Source of the DNA: Candidatus Gastranaerophilales bacterium
GTDB taxonomy: Bacteria > Cyanobacteriota > Vampirovibrionia > Gastranaerophilales > Gastranaerophilaceae
Reading direction: 5' to 3'
Length of the DNA stretch: 64,000 nucleotides
NCBI GenBank assembly: GCA_944325885.1
Contig: CALVBT010000003.1
Span: 260,205 to 324,204 of the forward strand
The notes beneath the pieces were generated by a model, which saw only the letters and a list, made by a program, of their open reading frames with translations, did not search any database and had not been told where the DNA came from. A program made the position numbers and the translations under genes. This document shows, piece after piece, positions 43,966-53,090 of the stretch (the stretch's first letter is position 1; each line of letters opens with the position of its first letter).

Positions 43966-45150
43966 TTATGCCTTAGTCGTCTTTGAAGATTTTGCAGCCT
44001 TAGCAGACTTAGTTGACTTAGCAGTCTTAGCGGTCTTGGAAGTCTTTGCCGATTTTGCAGGTTTTACGGCTTTTTTCTTTTCAGCGACGCTGCTTTTTTC
44101 TTCTTTTCTTTTTATATACTCTTGCAGAATTTCCAGATACACCAGTTTGTTTTCCGGTGCAGCAGGATTGTGAGCAATAGCTTTTCTGTAAGTATAAATA
44201 GCATTGGACAAATCATCCAGCATAAAGTAGGTATTACCGATAAAGGTATAAGTTTTTGCATCTTCGGGATTGATTTGCGAAGCTCTCTGGTAACACTCCA
44301 GCGCATCAGCAAACATTGCTCTGTCGTTATAAATATTGCCCAGCAATATATAAGCATTCGGCATATTAGGATTTACTTCGACAGCTTCTTTATATTTGCT
44401 TATTGCCATATCTATTCTGTTTGCGTCAGAATAGGCTATTGCGTGGCAGACATAGACCTGATAGCATTTCGGGTCTACTTTATAGCATTTTTCAAAGTAT
44501 TTATCAGCATTGTCAAACTCTCTTAATGATGCATAACAATTGGCTATACAAATAAGAGCTTTTACATTTTCAGGTTCTATTGCAGCAGCTTTTTTAAGAG
44601 ATTTTACAGCCTCTTTATACATATGCATAGACATCTGTGCGCTTGCTTTATTTATATAAGTTTCAGCATCTTTGTCATCCAGACTGATAGCCTTGTCGTA
44701 GTTGACTATTGCGCTCAGGTAATCTTTATTATCCTGATACAAAAGTCCGATTGCATTAAACAAAATCGGGCTGTTTTTTTCGAGTTCCAGTGCTTTTGTA
44801 TAGTTTTTCATTGCTGGCTGGAATTCGCCCAGCTCTGCATAAGCATTGCCAAGGTTCATATAAATAGAAAAACTTTTTGATTCTATTTCTGCAGCTCTTG
44901 AATAATAATCGATAGATTTATTTATATTTTTAAAATAAAAATGCAGGCTGCCGGCGTTTATCAACGCTTGAGAATTTATCGGATTTACTTTCAAAAGTGC
45001 TTCGTATACACCGAGTGCATCTTGAAAATTTTGTTCCGCAATATAAATTTTACCGAGTTCGATATAATTTGATTCGTCAGCAGGATTTTTTGTAATACCG
45101 TCTATCAGTGTGTCTTTGATATCTTTATTGTCGTTGTTATTAATTTTCAT
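43966..45150 (-). CDS. TPR protein with lysine/alanine-rich tail
   Basis: The 394-residue protein has about nine tetratricopeptide repeats (34-residue helix pairs with the W/L-G-Y-A-F-A-P pattern) from residue 18 to about 345, with consensus pieces such as AYIELGKIYIAEQNFQDALG and NAYAELGEFQPAMKNYTKAL. The last 45 residues are almost only K, A, S and T (KKAVKPAKSAKTSKTAKTAK...), like histone H1 tails, and would bind nucleic acid or acidic surfaces. No signal peptide. The ATG at 45150 has no ribosome site. A TAAAAT box six bases upstream with TGGACT 17 bases before it suggests a leaderless message. Confidence 0.8.
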   Translation of the reverse strand: MKINNNDNKDIKDTLIDGITKNPADESNYIELGKIYIAEQNFQDALGVYEALLKVNPINSQALINAGSLHFYFKNINKSIDYYSRAAEIESKSFSIYMNLGNAYAELGEFQPAMKNYTKALELEKNSPILFNAIGLLYQDNKDYLSAIVNYDKAISLDDKDAETYINKASAQMSMHMYKEAVKSLKKAAAIEPENVKALICIANCYASLREFDNADKYFEKCYKVDPKCYQVYVCHAIAYSDANRIDMAISKYKEAVEVNPNMPNAYILLGNIYNDRAMFADALECYQRASQINPEDAKTYTFIGNTYFMLDDLSNAIYTYRKAIAHNPAAPENKLVYLEILQEYIKRKEEKSSVAEKKKAVKPAKSAKTSKTAKTAKSTKSAKAAKSSKTTKA

Positions 45151-45154
45151 AATC

Positions 45155-45184
45155 GTATTTTACTACAATTACCCATCCCAGTCC
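45155..45184 (-). promoter_or_regulatory. Putative promoter TGGACT-17-TAAAAT of the TPR gene
   Basis: On the minus strand, a -35-like TGGACT and a -10-like TAAAAT are 17 bases apart, and the -10 ends about six bases before the ATG at 45150. Confidence 0.4.
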
Positions 45185-45193
45185 ACAATTTTC

Positions 45194-45415
45194 ATATAGT
45201 CAACTGACTCCGTCCACTTGACGAACCTGTGCATTTAACAAGTCCGACCTATTCAACAAGTCCGGCACAGGCAACAGCGGAATCAGACGGGGCTTTGCCC
45301 CATGCGCAGTCCCACGTTCAGGGGGACGAAGCGTCTGATTTCAAGATAGTGCATGGGGTCACTTCCATAGACTCAAACAAGACCGCCACAGACGTTATAT
45401 AGTCAACTGACTCCG
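45194..45415 (+). repeat. Long copy plus adjacent core of the dispersed repeat
   Basis: The long copy (45194-45393) carries ATATAGTCAACTGACTCCG, ACAAGTCCGGCACAGGCAAC, GTGCATGGGGTCACTT and GCCACAGAC in the same order as at 4794-5078. It also has an internal stretch (CAGACGGGGCTTTGCCCCATG) not seen there. A second core begins at 45397. It lies between the TPR gene and the pentapeptide-repeat gene and fills the 280-base spacer. Confidence 0.8.
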
Positions 45416-45430
45416 GATACCGCATACAAA

Positions 45431-45961
45431 CTAATAGTCGCCGGAGATATTGTCCTCGTCATCTTCCAGCGAAGACAAATCCTTTGTATAAGTTGTATCA
45501 AAATCTTCCGGCAAAAGGTCTGTTTCCGGCCAGATAGTTGCTTCATCAAATCTCACTGCATCCATATTCTCTGCAGCAGAAAAATCAGAATTTTGCAAAT
45601 CGCTCTCATTAAACACAGCCCCCGCCATATCTGCATCAGTAAAATTGCAATAGCTTACTGTTGCATAGCTGTAGTCAGTACCGTTCAACAAAGCACCGGA
45701 AAAATTGCACTCAACAAGATTTGCACGGGAAAAATCAGCAGATGTCAGGTCAGTATCCGTGAGATTTACCTCTGTAAAGGCCGCCTCTGTAAAGCTGCAG
45801 CCGGACAAATCAGCCTCTGAAAGGTCAACACCCTCCAGTGTCATTCCTGAAAAATCAAGCTCGCTAAGGTCAATTTCGCCGTGTTCTTTTTTATAATCCG
45901 CATATTCTTGTGGATTTTTAAGAATCAAATCAAAGATTTCTTCTTTTGAATATTCTGCCAT
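45431..45961 (-). CDS. Pentapeptide-repeat protein
   Basis: The 176-residue protein has a run of A(D/N)LxX repeats from about residue 25 to 140, for example LSELDFSGMTLEGVDLSEAD and LTDTDLTSADFSRANL, forming a right-handed beta-helix. Several such proteins mimic DNA and protect gyrase, but many have no known role, and this copy has no strong sign of either. The N-terminus (MAEYSKEEIFDLILKNPQEY) is a helical lead-in. The acidic end (DLSSLEDDEDNISGDY) is unusual. An AAGGAG site precedes the ATG. It sits upstream of the regulators on the same strand, 41 bases past the first response regulator's gene end. Confidence 0.85.
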   Translation of the reverse strand: MAEYSKEEIFDLILKNPQEYADYKKEHGEIDLSELDFSGMTLEGVDLSEADLSGCSFTEAAFTEVNLTDTDLTSADFSRANLVECNFSGALLNGTDYSYATVSYCNFTDADMAGAVFNESDLQNSDFSAAENMDAVRFDEATIWPETDLLPEDFDTTYTKDLSSLEDDEDNISGDY

Positions 45962-46002
45962 AAATTTCTCCTTAGCTTTGTGACTTTTTTATCTACTACC
46001 CT

Positions 46003-46632
46003 TTAATCTTCTATCAATCTCATTTGCATAGCCAGCAGCACTGCCTGAGTTCTGTTTTTTACTTTGAGTTTTTTAAAGATACTGTTCAAATGCGTTTTTA
46101 CAGTAACTTCTCTTACATAAAGTTTTTCGGCAATGTCATTGTTGCTTGCACCTTGAGAAACCATTTTTAATATTTCTTTTTCTCTTGCGGTAAGAGGTTC
46201 AATTTCCCCTTCCTGTACAAATTTTAAATCAACATTGTTGACTTTTTCCTTCTGCCAGGTAGAACGTCTTAAAAGAGCCTCGATTCTGGCCAAAAGGTTA
46301 GGCAGAATAAACGGTTTTACAACATAATCATCTGCACCAAATTTTAAACCTGAAATTTCTTTTTGTTCTTCGTTCAATGCCGTAATCATAATAACCGGAA
46401 TATTTTCCAGCTTTTTATTCATTCTTATGGCCTTGAGAGTTTCCCAGCCGTCCATATTCGGCATCATTACATCAAGAAGAACCATATCATAATCATTGTG
46501 TTCGGATGTGAGTTTTTTCATCCCCTGCAGCCCGTCAGTAGCTACATCGACTTCGTATCCATACAACGGAAGCGCATCTGCAAGATACTTTGGACTGTCA
46601 TCTATAATCAATATTTTAGCAATGGCTACCAT
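46003..46632 (-). CDS. Response regulator, NarL/LuxR type (regulator 1)
   Basis: The 209-residue protein has an N-terminal receiver domain: the acidic pair D11/D12 in LIIDDSPKYLADA, phosphoacceptor D54 in MVLLDVMMPNMDGW, and the conserved lysine in DYVVKPF. A GerE/LuxR-type HTH follows at about 145-205, with LTAREKEILKMVSQGASNND then IAEKLYVREVTVKTHLNSIF. It should bind DNA as a dimer when phosphorylated. It is the last gene of the HD-GYP/TPR/regulator block. No histidine kinase gene is adjacent. Confidence 0.92.
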   Translation of the reverse strand: MVAIAKILIIDDSPKYLADALPLYGYEVDVATDGLQGMKKLTSEHNDYDMVLLDVMMPNMDGWETLKAIRMNKKLENIPVIMITALNEEQKEISGLKFGADDYVVKPFILPNLLARIEALLRRSTWQKEKVNNVDLKFVQEGEIEPLTAREKEILKMVSQGASNNDIAEKLYVREVTVKTHLNSIFKKLKVKNRTQAVLLAMQMRLIED

Positions 46633-46720
46633 GTGAATTTCTCTTTTTTCTTATACTTTAGTTGTAATTTTAAAGGATAAATCAATAATTATCAATGAAA
46701 ACGCCCGTAAATTCATCTAT

Positions 46721-47398
46721 TTAGATTATATTATACTTTATAGCCTTTATTGCAGCCTGTGTCCTGTCATTTACGGACAATTTTTGGAGTATATTGCACA
46801 CGTGTGTTTTTGTCGTGTTTACGCTCACTTCCAGTTTTTTTGCTATTTCGCTGTTTGAATAACCTTCCGAAATAAGAGCCAGAACCTGTTTTTCTCTTGC
46901 GGTGAGATTTATTTGTGAATCCGGTAAATTTTCTTTATCAGCTTCGGGTTCTGTTTGTTCGGGCAAAGATGGTATTCCTGTTGCTGCTTTTAAGACATAA
47001 TCCGCAACCTTAGGGTCAAACCACGCTGCCCCTTTCAGCACGGACTGTGCTATATCGATGAGTTTTTCAGGTGCGACATCCTTTGTGCAATAGGCAGAAG
47101 CACCTGCTCTCAAAGATTTTATGACATCTTCTTCCTGCTCATGGGAAGACAGTATGACCACTTTTATATTAGAATACTTATCTTTTATTAGTTTTGTAGC
47201 CTCTATGCCGTTCATATCAGGCAGGCCCAAGTCCATGATAACAATATCCACGGGATTTTTTTCTATAAGTTCAATACCGTTTTTTGCATTTTGAGCCTCT
47301 AAAATCCGGTCAAAAATTTCTGCAGACTCAAACGCTGTCCTGAGGCCGAAACGGGTCAGGGCATGGTCTTCTATAATAAGAACGCTGTATTTTCCCAT
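46721..47398 (-). CDS. Response regulator, NarL/LuxR type (regulator 2)
   Basis: The 225-residue protein is a NarL-type regulator: E10/D11 in VLIIEDHALTRFGLR, phosphoacceptor D56 in IVIMDLGLPDMNG, and LuxR-type HTH at about 155-220 (LTAREKQVLALISEGYSNSE, IAKKLEVSVNTTKTHV). It differs from regulator 1 in its receiver, so they answer to different kinases. An AAGGAT site precedes the ATG. It lies 9 bases downstream of the TPR gene and 88 bases upstream of regulator 1. Confidence 0.93.
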   Translation of the reverse strand: MGKYSVLIIEDHALTRFGLRTAFESAEIFDRILEAQNAKNGIELIEKNPVDIVIMDLGLPDMNGIEATKLIKDKYSNIKVVILSSHEQEEDVIKSLRAGASAYCTKDVAPEKLIDIAQSVLKGAAWFDPKVADYVLKAATGIPSLPEQTEPEADKENLPDSQINLTAREKQVLALISEGYSNSEIAKKLEVSVNTTKTHVCNILQKLSVNDRTQAAIKAIKYNII

Positions 47399-47407
47399 TT
47401 TATATCC

Positions 47408-49003
47408 TTAAAGTTGAGAATTTAATTCTTTGGATGCTTCATCAAAAAACGGATTGAGTTCCAGTGATTTTTTAAAGTTTAAATCAGCAGCCTCTTTGTT
47501 TCCTGATTGTTTGTTTATCAGTCCCACATAATAATAGTATCTGTAATTATTGGAATTTACGTACTTAACAGGTTTCAGATAAGTTCTTGCCAGCTCAAGA
47601 CGGTTGTTTTTTATAGCAATTTCTGAAAGGTCTAGCCATGCATCAAGGAACATCGGGTCCAAAGACACTGTTTTTTTCAAGTACTGAATATTTTTAATTT
47701 CGTCTATTTTTGATGCAGTGTAATAGACCTTTGGCGAAACATTTTCTTTATTAAGAGCTTTGTTTGCGTATTCAACAGACTTGTCCGTCATTCCGAGCAT
47801 TTTGTAGCACAAAGAAGCATTTATCAACGCTTCTCTGTTATTTTTATCTTTTTTGGCAGCCTTTACATAATAGTCACGTGCGTTTTTGTAGTCTTTTTTG
47901 AACATATACATATTGGCAATGCCCATCAAAGTGTCAGGATAATTCTTTTTGACTTTATAAGATTTTTCATACAAATCCATTGCCTCGGGCAGATTGTTAC
48001 GGCTAAAATAAATCTCCGCAAGCAGTGTCATTGATTTGTAATCTTTTTTGTCAGCAGAAATATTCTGGTTCAATTCTTTTATAGCACGCTGAGAATCACC
48101 GGCTTTTAAAAAATACTGTGCAAGATAAAATCTGGATTTTGCTCTGTCTTTGTTGGCTTTTGCCAGAGTATAATACATCAGCCCCTCAAGGTCATTGCGA
48201 TAATCCAGTATGCTCACATCCTGAGCGAGCAGATTTTCCAGTATCTTTACTGCATCTGAGAGTCTGTTAGTTTCGCAATAAATTTGGGCCTTATATTTTT
48301 GATAATTTATATTATCAGGATTTATGGAAAGTGCCTTGTTTATTTCATTTATTGCTTTATTGTATTCTTTTATGTTGTAATACGCCTGAGAAAGCATATA
48401 ATGTGCATAATCGGCACGTTTTAGCCTGTCAGGCATTTTGCTCATATCTCTTGCCACTTCAAAGGCAAGATTGTTGTAATAAATCTCTGTATAGTTTTGC
48501 GCAAGCATAATCTCATCGTCATAAGACAAAACAACCTGCGGGAAGAGTTTTGATTTTATCAGCTGTATCTGATGATTGTAGGTTTCTCTGTCTTGAATAT
48601 TGTTTATAGCCTCTTGAGCAAGAGAGAAAAGCCCCATATTTGCAAATTTGTATGCAAAACCGAGGTTTACAAAATCATCAGTGGCAGATGCTGCCAGAAG
48701 CTTTTTATAATCTTTATAAGCAGAGGTTATATTCCCCTGTGAAAATTTTTCGTTTGCTTCTGCATATTTTTTCAGATAATCAACTTTATCGGGATTTATA
48801 GAATCAGAACTTGCAGTGTTTTGAGAAAAAGTTATTATCCTCAAAAAATCATTGGTCAAATCATTATTTTTTATTAATTTCAAATTTTCCTGATTAAAAG
48901 TAGAAACAGGAGTTTTAATTATACTTTTATTTTTTGGCTGAGCATAACAGCAGGTTCCTGCTGTTGATAGAATTATTGCCATTATTATAAATTTTTTAAT
49001 CAT
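47408..49003 (-). CDS. Exported TPR protein
   Basis: The 531-residue protein has a Sec signal peptide (MIKKFIIMAIILSTAGTCCYA, cut after A) and about ten TPR units from residue 75 to the end, such as YKDYKKLLAASATDDFVNLG, YMLSQAYYNIKEYNKAINEI and ALINASLCYKMLGMTDKSVE. It probably works in the periplasm as a scaffold. It ends 9 bases before regulator 2 starts and follows the HD-GYP gene by 44 bases, so it belongs to the same operon. What it binds is unknown. Confidence 0.85.
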   Translation of the reverse strand: MIKKFIIMAIILSTAGTCCYAQPKNKSIIKTPVSTFNQENLKLIKNNDLTNDFLRIITFSQNTASSDSINPDKVDYLKKYAEANEKFSQGNITSAYKDYKKLLAASATDDFVNLGFAYKFANMGLFSLAQEAINNIQDRETYNHQIQLIKSKLFPQVVLSYDDEIMLAQNYTEIYYNNLAFEVARDMSKMPDRLKRADYAHYMLSQAYYNIKEYNKAINEINKALSINPDNINYQKYKAQIYCETNRLSDAVKILENLLAQDVSILDYRNDLEGLMYYTLAKANKDRAKSRFYLAQYFLKAGDSQRAIKELNQNISADKKDYKSMTLLAEIYFSRNNLPEAMDLYEKSYKVKKNYPDTLMGIANMYMFKKDYKNARDYYVKAAKKDKNNREALINASLCYKMLGMTDKSVEYANKALNKENVSPKVYYTASKIDEIKNIQYLKKTVSLDPMFLDAWLDLSEIAIKNNRLELARTYLKPVKYVNSNNYRYYYYVGLINKQSGNKEAADLNFKKSLELNPFFDEASKELNSQL

Positions 49004-49047
49004 AAAATTTTACCCGATTCTTCCCTGAGTCCGTAAAAATATGTTTC

Positions 49048-50799
49048 CTACTTACCGGCTTTGCAATTGTAATAGCCTGAAAACAGCTCAACAAGGTGTC
49101 TGTCAGAATCACTAATTTCAGACTCGTCCTTACTTAAAATATCATAAAGATATTGTACATCATACTTTGAGAGTTCTTCTCTGTCCTGCGTATTGTACAA
49201 AACAGAATCAACCTCGCTCAAAAACACATCCACTAGCCTGTCGAGATGTATTTTGAAAAACGCATCCACAATATTTCCGTCAAAATGCTTCCACGCACCG
49301 GATTTTATGATATCCAGAGCATTTTTGATAGGCATTTTGTCACGGTAGTGTCTTTTTGAAGTAATAGCATCAAAAACATCGCTAACAGCCAGCACTCTGC
49401 CGCCTATGTGGATTTCTTCACCTTTTAATTTTCTGAAATAGCCTGTGCCGTCGTATTTTTCATGGTGGCTCGAGGCAATTTCCGCAACTTCTTTAAACTC
49501 GTCTGAGATATAAACTCTATTCAAAATATCATAAGTGATTTTTACGTGTTCCTGGATATGTTTGTACTCATCATCCGTGAGCTTTCCGTTCTTTTGCAAA
49601 ACAGCATCCTTTATGCCGATTTTGCCTATATCATGAAGAATCGCAGCGTGGATAATGTTTGCTTTTGTTTTTTCATCCATATCCATAACATCGCAAATAA
49701 GCTCGGAATACATTTTTACACGGTTTGAGTGACCGGCAGTGATTTTGTCCCTTGCATCGATAGAAGCAGCTAGAGTGTCGATAAAACTCTTGAACAATTC
49801 TTTTTGCTGTTCAATCATCATTTGCTGCGACTCGAACAATCTTGCATTTTCAATAGCAATGCCCGCACTGGAGCCTATTGCAATAAGCACCTCTTCATCT
49901 TCTTTTGTAAAGGTGCCGTTTTGTTTGTTCAACACCTGAAAAACGCCGAGGATTTCGTGTTTCATATTCCATATCGGCATACAAAGAATAGTCTTTGTTT
50001 TATAGCCTGTTTCCTTATCGATTTCCTGATTAAAACGGGAATCCGCATAAGCATCTTTTATATTTATAACCTCGCCTGATTGCGCCACATATCCGGCAAG
50101 CCCTTTATCAGCAGGGAAGCGCAACTCCTGTGTTCCCATACCGAGTGCTATTTTGGAAACAAGTTCATTTTTATTTTTGTCCAGCAGAAAAACAGTACAT
50201 CTGTCCGCATCGAGAACTTTTTTTATTTCTTCTGCAACTGTCTTTAGCAAAAGCTCCAGACTTGTTTCTGCAGCCAGTGTTCTTGCAACGTTCAAAAGTG
50301 CTACTATAGGTTTTTCAATATCGGCATCGAGAGGAACCTCTGTATTATCTACGCCAAGAGCCTCTATTCTGCTGATTAAATCCATTACTTTTATATTTAT
50401 AACAGAGTTGTCGCTCTGGATATTGCGGGCCTGTTTCAGCATTGCAAGAGCCTGAGCGTAATTCTTTTCGCAAAAATAGATATATCCCCAGCAAAAATAG
50501 TTTGTTTTTATTGCGTTTTTATTCTGAGAATTTTCCGCAAGAAATTTTGCATCATCAAGCATATTAAGGGCCATTTTGTAATTGCCTTTGTCTGCTTTAT
50601 ATTTTAAAACCGCAAGCAAAGAAAGATTCTGAGCAATAAACTCATAAGATTTGTTAAGCAAAAATGTATTGTGAATCATTTCTGCCTTTGCTGTCAAACT
50701 GCCGAGGCTTGCTGTTTCCAAAGTCTTAAACAAAGAAAACATAGTGTTTTGAGCATGATTTATATCTTCAACACAAACTGATTTAATAAAATCTTCCAT
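49048..50799 (-). CDS. GAF plus HD-GYP domain protein (probable c-di-GMP phosphodiesterase)
   Basis: HD-GYP domains hydrolyse cyclic di-GMP. The 583-residue protein has a helical N-terminus with TPR-like pairs (1-155), a GAF sensor domain (about 170-320, with DADRCTVFLLDKNKNELVSK and MPIWNMKHEILGVFQVLNKQ), and an HD-GYP domain (about 340-530). The HD pair is in HAAILHDIGKIGI and the GYP-type motif is SSHHEKYDGTGYFRKLKGEE, followed by VSDVFDAITSKRHYRDK. It has GTGY where others have GYP, which is common. It starts the TPR/regulator operon (AAGGG site upstream). Predicted effect: lower c-di-GMP in answer to a small ligand. Confidence 0.92.
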   Translation of the reverse strand: MEDFIKSVCVEDINHAQNTMFSLFKTLETASLGSLTAKAEMIHNTFLLNKSYEFIAQNLSLLAVLKYKADKGNYKMALNMLDDAKFLAENSQNKNAIKTNYFCWGYIYFCEKNYAQALAMLKQARNIQSDNSVINIKVMDLISRIEALGVDNTEVPLDADIEKPIVALLNVARTLAAETSLELLLKTVAEEIKKVLDADRCTVFLLDKNKNELVSKIALGMGTQELRFPADKGLAGYVAQSGEVINIKDAYADSRFNQEIDKETGYKTKTILCMPIWNMKHEILGVFQVLNKQNGTFTKEDEEVLIAIGSSAGIAIENARLFESQQMMIEQQKELFKSFIDTLAASIDARDKITAGHSNRVKMYSELICDVMDMDEKTKANIIHAAILHDIGKIGIKDAVLQKNGKLTDDEYKHIQEHVKITYDILNRVYISDEFKEVAEIASSHHEKYDGTGYFRKLKGEEIHIGGRVLAVSDVFDAITSKRHYRDKMPIKNALDIIKSGAWKHFDGNIVDAFFKIHLDRLVDVFLSEVDSVLYNTQDREELSKYDVQYLYDILSKDESEISDSDRHLVELFSGYYNCKAGK

Positions 50800-50884
50800 A
50801 TAAAACCCTTAACATAATCACTAATTAATTATACAATATTTTTTGTAATTGATAAACCAACTTGTAAGAATATCGGGGATTTGT

Positions 50885-51577
50885 ATGAACAAAATAAGTA
50901 TTATCGTACCTGTTTTTAACGAAATAAACACGCTGGACACAATTCTGGAAAAGATAGAACAGGCACCTTTTTGCGGATTGGAAAAAGAAATTATTCTTGT
51001 TGACGACATGTCAACAGACGGCACAAGAGAACACCTCAAAAACTACGAAGAAAAATACAAAGTTCTCTATCACGACAAAAATCAAGGCAAAGGTGCTGCC
51101 ATTCGCACGGCAATGTCTGCGATGACAGGTGATATTATGGTTATTCAAGATGCTGACCTTGAATATGACCCGAAAGACTATCAGGAGCTTGTACAGCTGA
51201 TTGTTGATGACAAGGCTGATGTTGTTTACGGCTCCAGACTCACAGGCGCAAAACCCTCACGCTCGTTTATGTTCACACACTGGCTGGGCAATCAGGTTTT
51301 GACCCTCACAACAAATATTCTCTACGGAGCAACGCTCACTGATATGGAAACCTGCTACAAAGCTTTTAGGACAAGTTTTTTGGAAGGGATAACAATCAAA
51401 TCCGACAGATTTGATTTTGAGCCGGAAATTACGGCAAAAATCCTGAAAAAGAAAGCCAGACTCTATGAGCTGCCTATTTCTTACTACGGCAGAGAATATG
51501 CTGAAGGCAAAAAAATCACCTGGAAAGACGGTATCCACGCAATCATTGCGCTCATCCGCTTCCGCTTCAGCGATTAA
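50885..51577 (+). CDS. GT2 glycosyltransferase, polyprenyl-phosphate sugar synthase-like
   Basis: The start at 50885 has a GGGG site eight bases upstream; the frame extends to 50849 without one. The 230-residue product has the GT-A fold: ISIIVPVFNEINTLDTIL, LVDDMSTDGT with the metal-binding region, VIQDADLEYDPKDY as the DXD-like motif, and a GYGSRL-like VVYGSRLTGAKPS block. The ending VRFRFSD-like (ALIRFRFSD) is short, and no membrane helix follows, so it matches dolichyl/undecaprenyl-phosphate mannose or glucose synthases such as DPM1. It converges on the anti-sigma gene. Confidence 0.88.
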   Translation: MNKISIIVPVFNEINTLDTILEKIEQAPFCGLEKEIILVDDMSTDGTREHLKNYEEKYKVLYHDKNQGKGAAIRTAMSAMTGDIMVIQDADLEYDPKDYQELVQLIVDDKADVVYGSRLTGAKPSRSFMFTHWLGNQVLTLTTNILYGATLTDMETCYKAFRTSFLEGITIKSDRFDFEPEITAKILKKKARLYELPISYYGREYAEGKKITWKDGIHAIIALIRFRFSD

Positions 51578-51581
51578 TTGC

Positions 51582-51630
51582 ATATAGTCAACTGACTCCG
51601 TCCACTCAGGCAGGGGCAAGCATAGCTGCA
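51582..51630 (+). repeat. Partial copy of the dispersed repeat
   Basis: ATATAGTCAACTGACTCCG is followed by CAGGGGCAAGCATAG, which matches the GGTGCAAGCATAA block of the tandem copies at 63740-64000. It lies between the convergent GT2 and anti-sigma genes. Confidence 0.65.
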
Positions 51631-51632
51631 AT

Positions 51633-52337
51633 CTACGGCAGATATCTGGAGAGTATTTTCTTTATGGACTCTGCCGTGTCAGATACTGCTGCAGGATTTT
51701 TGGCCTGCTGTGCATTATTATAATTAGAGCCGGCAGGATGAGAAAACTCAATCTGCTTTGCCTCATAAGTGCCAAGAAGCACCAGCCCTGCCAGTATTGC
51801 GACCTTTGCAGTTCTCATTTTAAAAACTTCGTTCAAAATCGCACTGTCATACCAGTGATGTGGTTTGTCCTGAAGTTTAGCTATCACATTTTTGCAAATA
51901 TCAGGCGAGATTTTCTTTTTTGCACGGTCAAAAGACATGCGCATTTCTTTCTGGAGAATATATGTATTTTTGAGTTCTCTTTGTGCAATCTTTGATTTCA
52001 TTAAATATTTTCTAAATTCAAAACACTCCTGTGCATCCAGCTCATTGTCCACATAAGGAGAAAGATTGTCCAAAAATTTTTCATGTTCTCTAATACTGAA
52101 TGTAGCCTGTTTCTGCTTTTTTTGTGCAAGCTCCACCACCTGTTTATAAGAATCTTTCAGACTTTTTATTAACGATTTTAGATAAAGATACTTTTTGTAG
52201 CACTCATCACACTGCGACAGATGCTCATCAATAAAAGCGTAGTCATGTACGGACAGTTTATTGTCGATATAAAGAGAAAGCATAGAAGACACTTTTCTGC
52301 ATACTGATTTATTAAACATATTACTTTTGTTCTCCAT
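51633..52337 (-). CDS. Zinc-finger anti-sigma factor (ZAS-like)
   Basis: The 234-residue protein has a cytoplasmic N-terminus with the H-x3-C-x2-C motif at H39, C43 and C46 (HLSQCDECY), which binds zinc and grips the sigma factor. A second helical, cysteine-containing block (LSPYVDNELDAQECFEFRKY) is present near residues 90-110. One membrane helix is at about 193-208 (VAILAGLVLLGTYEA). A short external tail follows. The sigma gene lies 41 bases upstream in the same direction, the usual order. The start could also be the inner ATG at 52319 (GGAG upstream). Confidence 0.85.
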   Translation of the reverse strand: MENKSNMFNKSVCRKVSSMLSLYIDNKLSVHDYAFIDEHLSQCDECYKKYLYLKSLIKSLKDSYKQVVELAQKKQKQATFSIREHEKFLDNLSPYVDNELDAQECFEFRKYLMKSKIAQRELKNTYILQKEMRMSFDRAKKKISPDICKNVIAKLQDKPHHWYDSAILNEVFKMRTAKVAILAGLVLLGTYEAKQIEFSHPAGSNYNNAQQAKNPAAVSDTAESIKKILSRYLP

Positions 52338-52378
52338 TTGTATATTTCAGACCTTTACCTGCGCTGCAACCAGCCAGG

Positions 52379-52984
52379 CTATGCGATATAAGCCTTTAAA
52401 TCCTCCTGCAATTTTGTTCTTGCTCTTGAGATTCTCGACTTTACCGTGCCAACGTTTGTGTTTGTAATTTGTGCAATTTCTTCATAACTCAAACCCTGAA
52501 ACTCCCTCAGCACAATCGCAAGTTTAAAAGAATCAGGCAGTTTGTGAATAGAACGCTCGATTATACAGTTCAATTCCGTATTTAGGCTGGATTCTTCAGG
52601 GGTGCATTCTTTGCAGGGTACATCCGTCACATTGAATTTGTCGTTTTGTTCATCTTCTTTTTTGTCTATAGGCACGGTTTGGAGTTTGCGGTTCTTGCTC
52701 CTTATATAATCGTAAAAAAGCCTCGAAACAATCTGGTTAAGCCAGGCTTTGAACTTTGACGGCTCTTTTAATTTTTTTATATTTCTTGCCATTTTCAAAA
52801 GAGCCTCCTGTGTCAAATCAAGAATATCCTCACAGTTGCTGCTCAAATAATAAAAAGACGCATAAACACTATCCTGATTCCTTTTCACAAGCTCCTCAAG
52901 CGCATCTATATTGTCCTGCTGCGCAAGACGAATCAGCTCCTCGAGTGTTTTGTTTTTTAGTTTCTTTTTACCGAATTCTATCAA
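52379..52984 (-). CDS. ECF-type RNA polymerase sigma factor
   Basis: The 201-residue protein starts at TTG (52984) with an AGGGG site upstream. Region 2 is at about 20-95 (DALEELVKRNQDSVYASFYY, DILDLTQEALLKMARNI and FKAWLNQIVSRLFYDYIRSK). Region 4 is at about 135-195 (LPDSFKLAIVLREFQGLSYE, EIAQITNTNVGTVKSRISRA). The linker holds a C-K-E-C motif (VPCKECTPEE). With the anti-sigma next to it, this is a regulated stress or envelope response pair. The regulon cannot be seen. Confidence 0.92.
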   Translation of the reverse strand: MIEFGKKKLKNKTLEELIRLAQQDNIDALEELVKRNQDSVYASFYYLSSNCEDILDLTQEALLKMARNIKKLKEPSKFKAWLNQIVSRLFYDYIRSKNRKLQTVPIDKKEDEQNDKFNVTDVPCKECTPEESSLNTELNCIIERSIHKLPDSFKLAIVLREFQGLSYEEIAQITNTNVGTVKSRISRARTKLQEDLKAYIA

Positions 52985-53074
52985 TTTCCGCCCCTAATTA
53001 TTTCTTATCTACAAAATAATTAAAGGAAAAAATTTTTTATACGCTCAAGGATACATAACCAACCGGACTATTTA

Positions 53075-53090
53075 ATATAGTCAACTGAAT
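53075..53090 (+). repeat. Short copy of the dispersed repeat core
   Basis: ATATAGTCAACTGAAT lies at the stop codon of the 53091-53879 gene. Confidence 0.5.
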
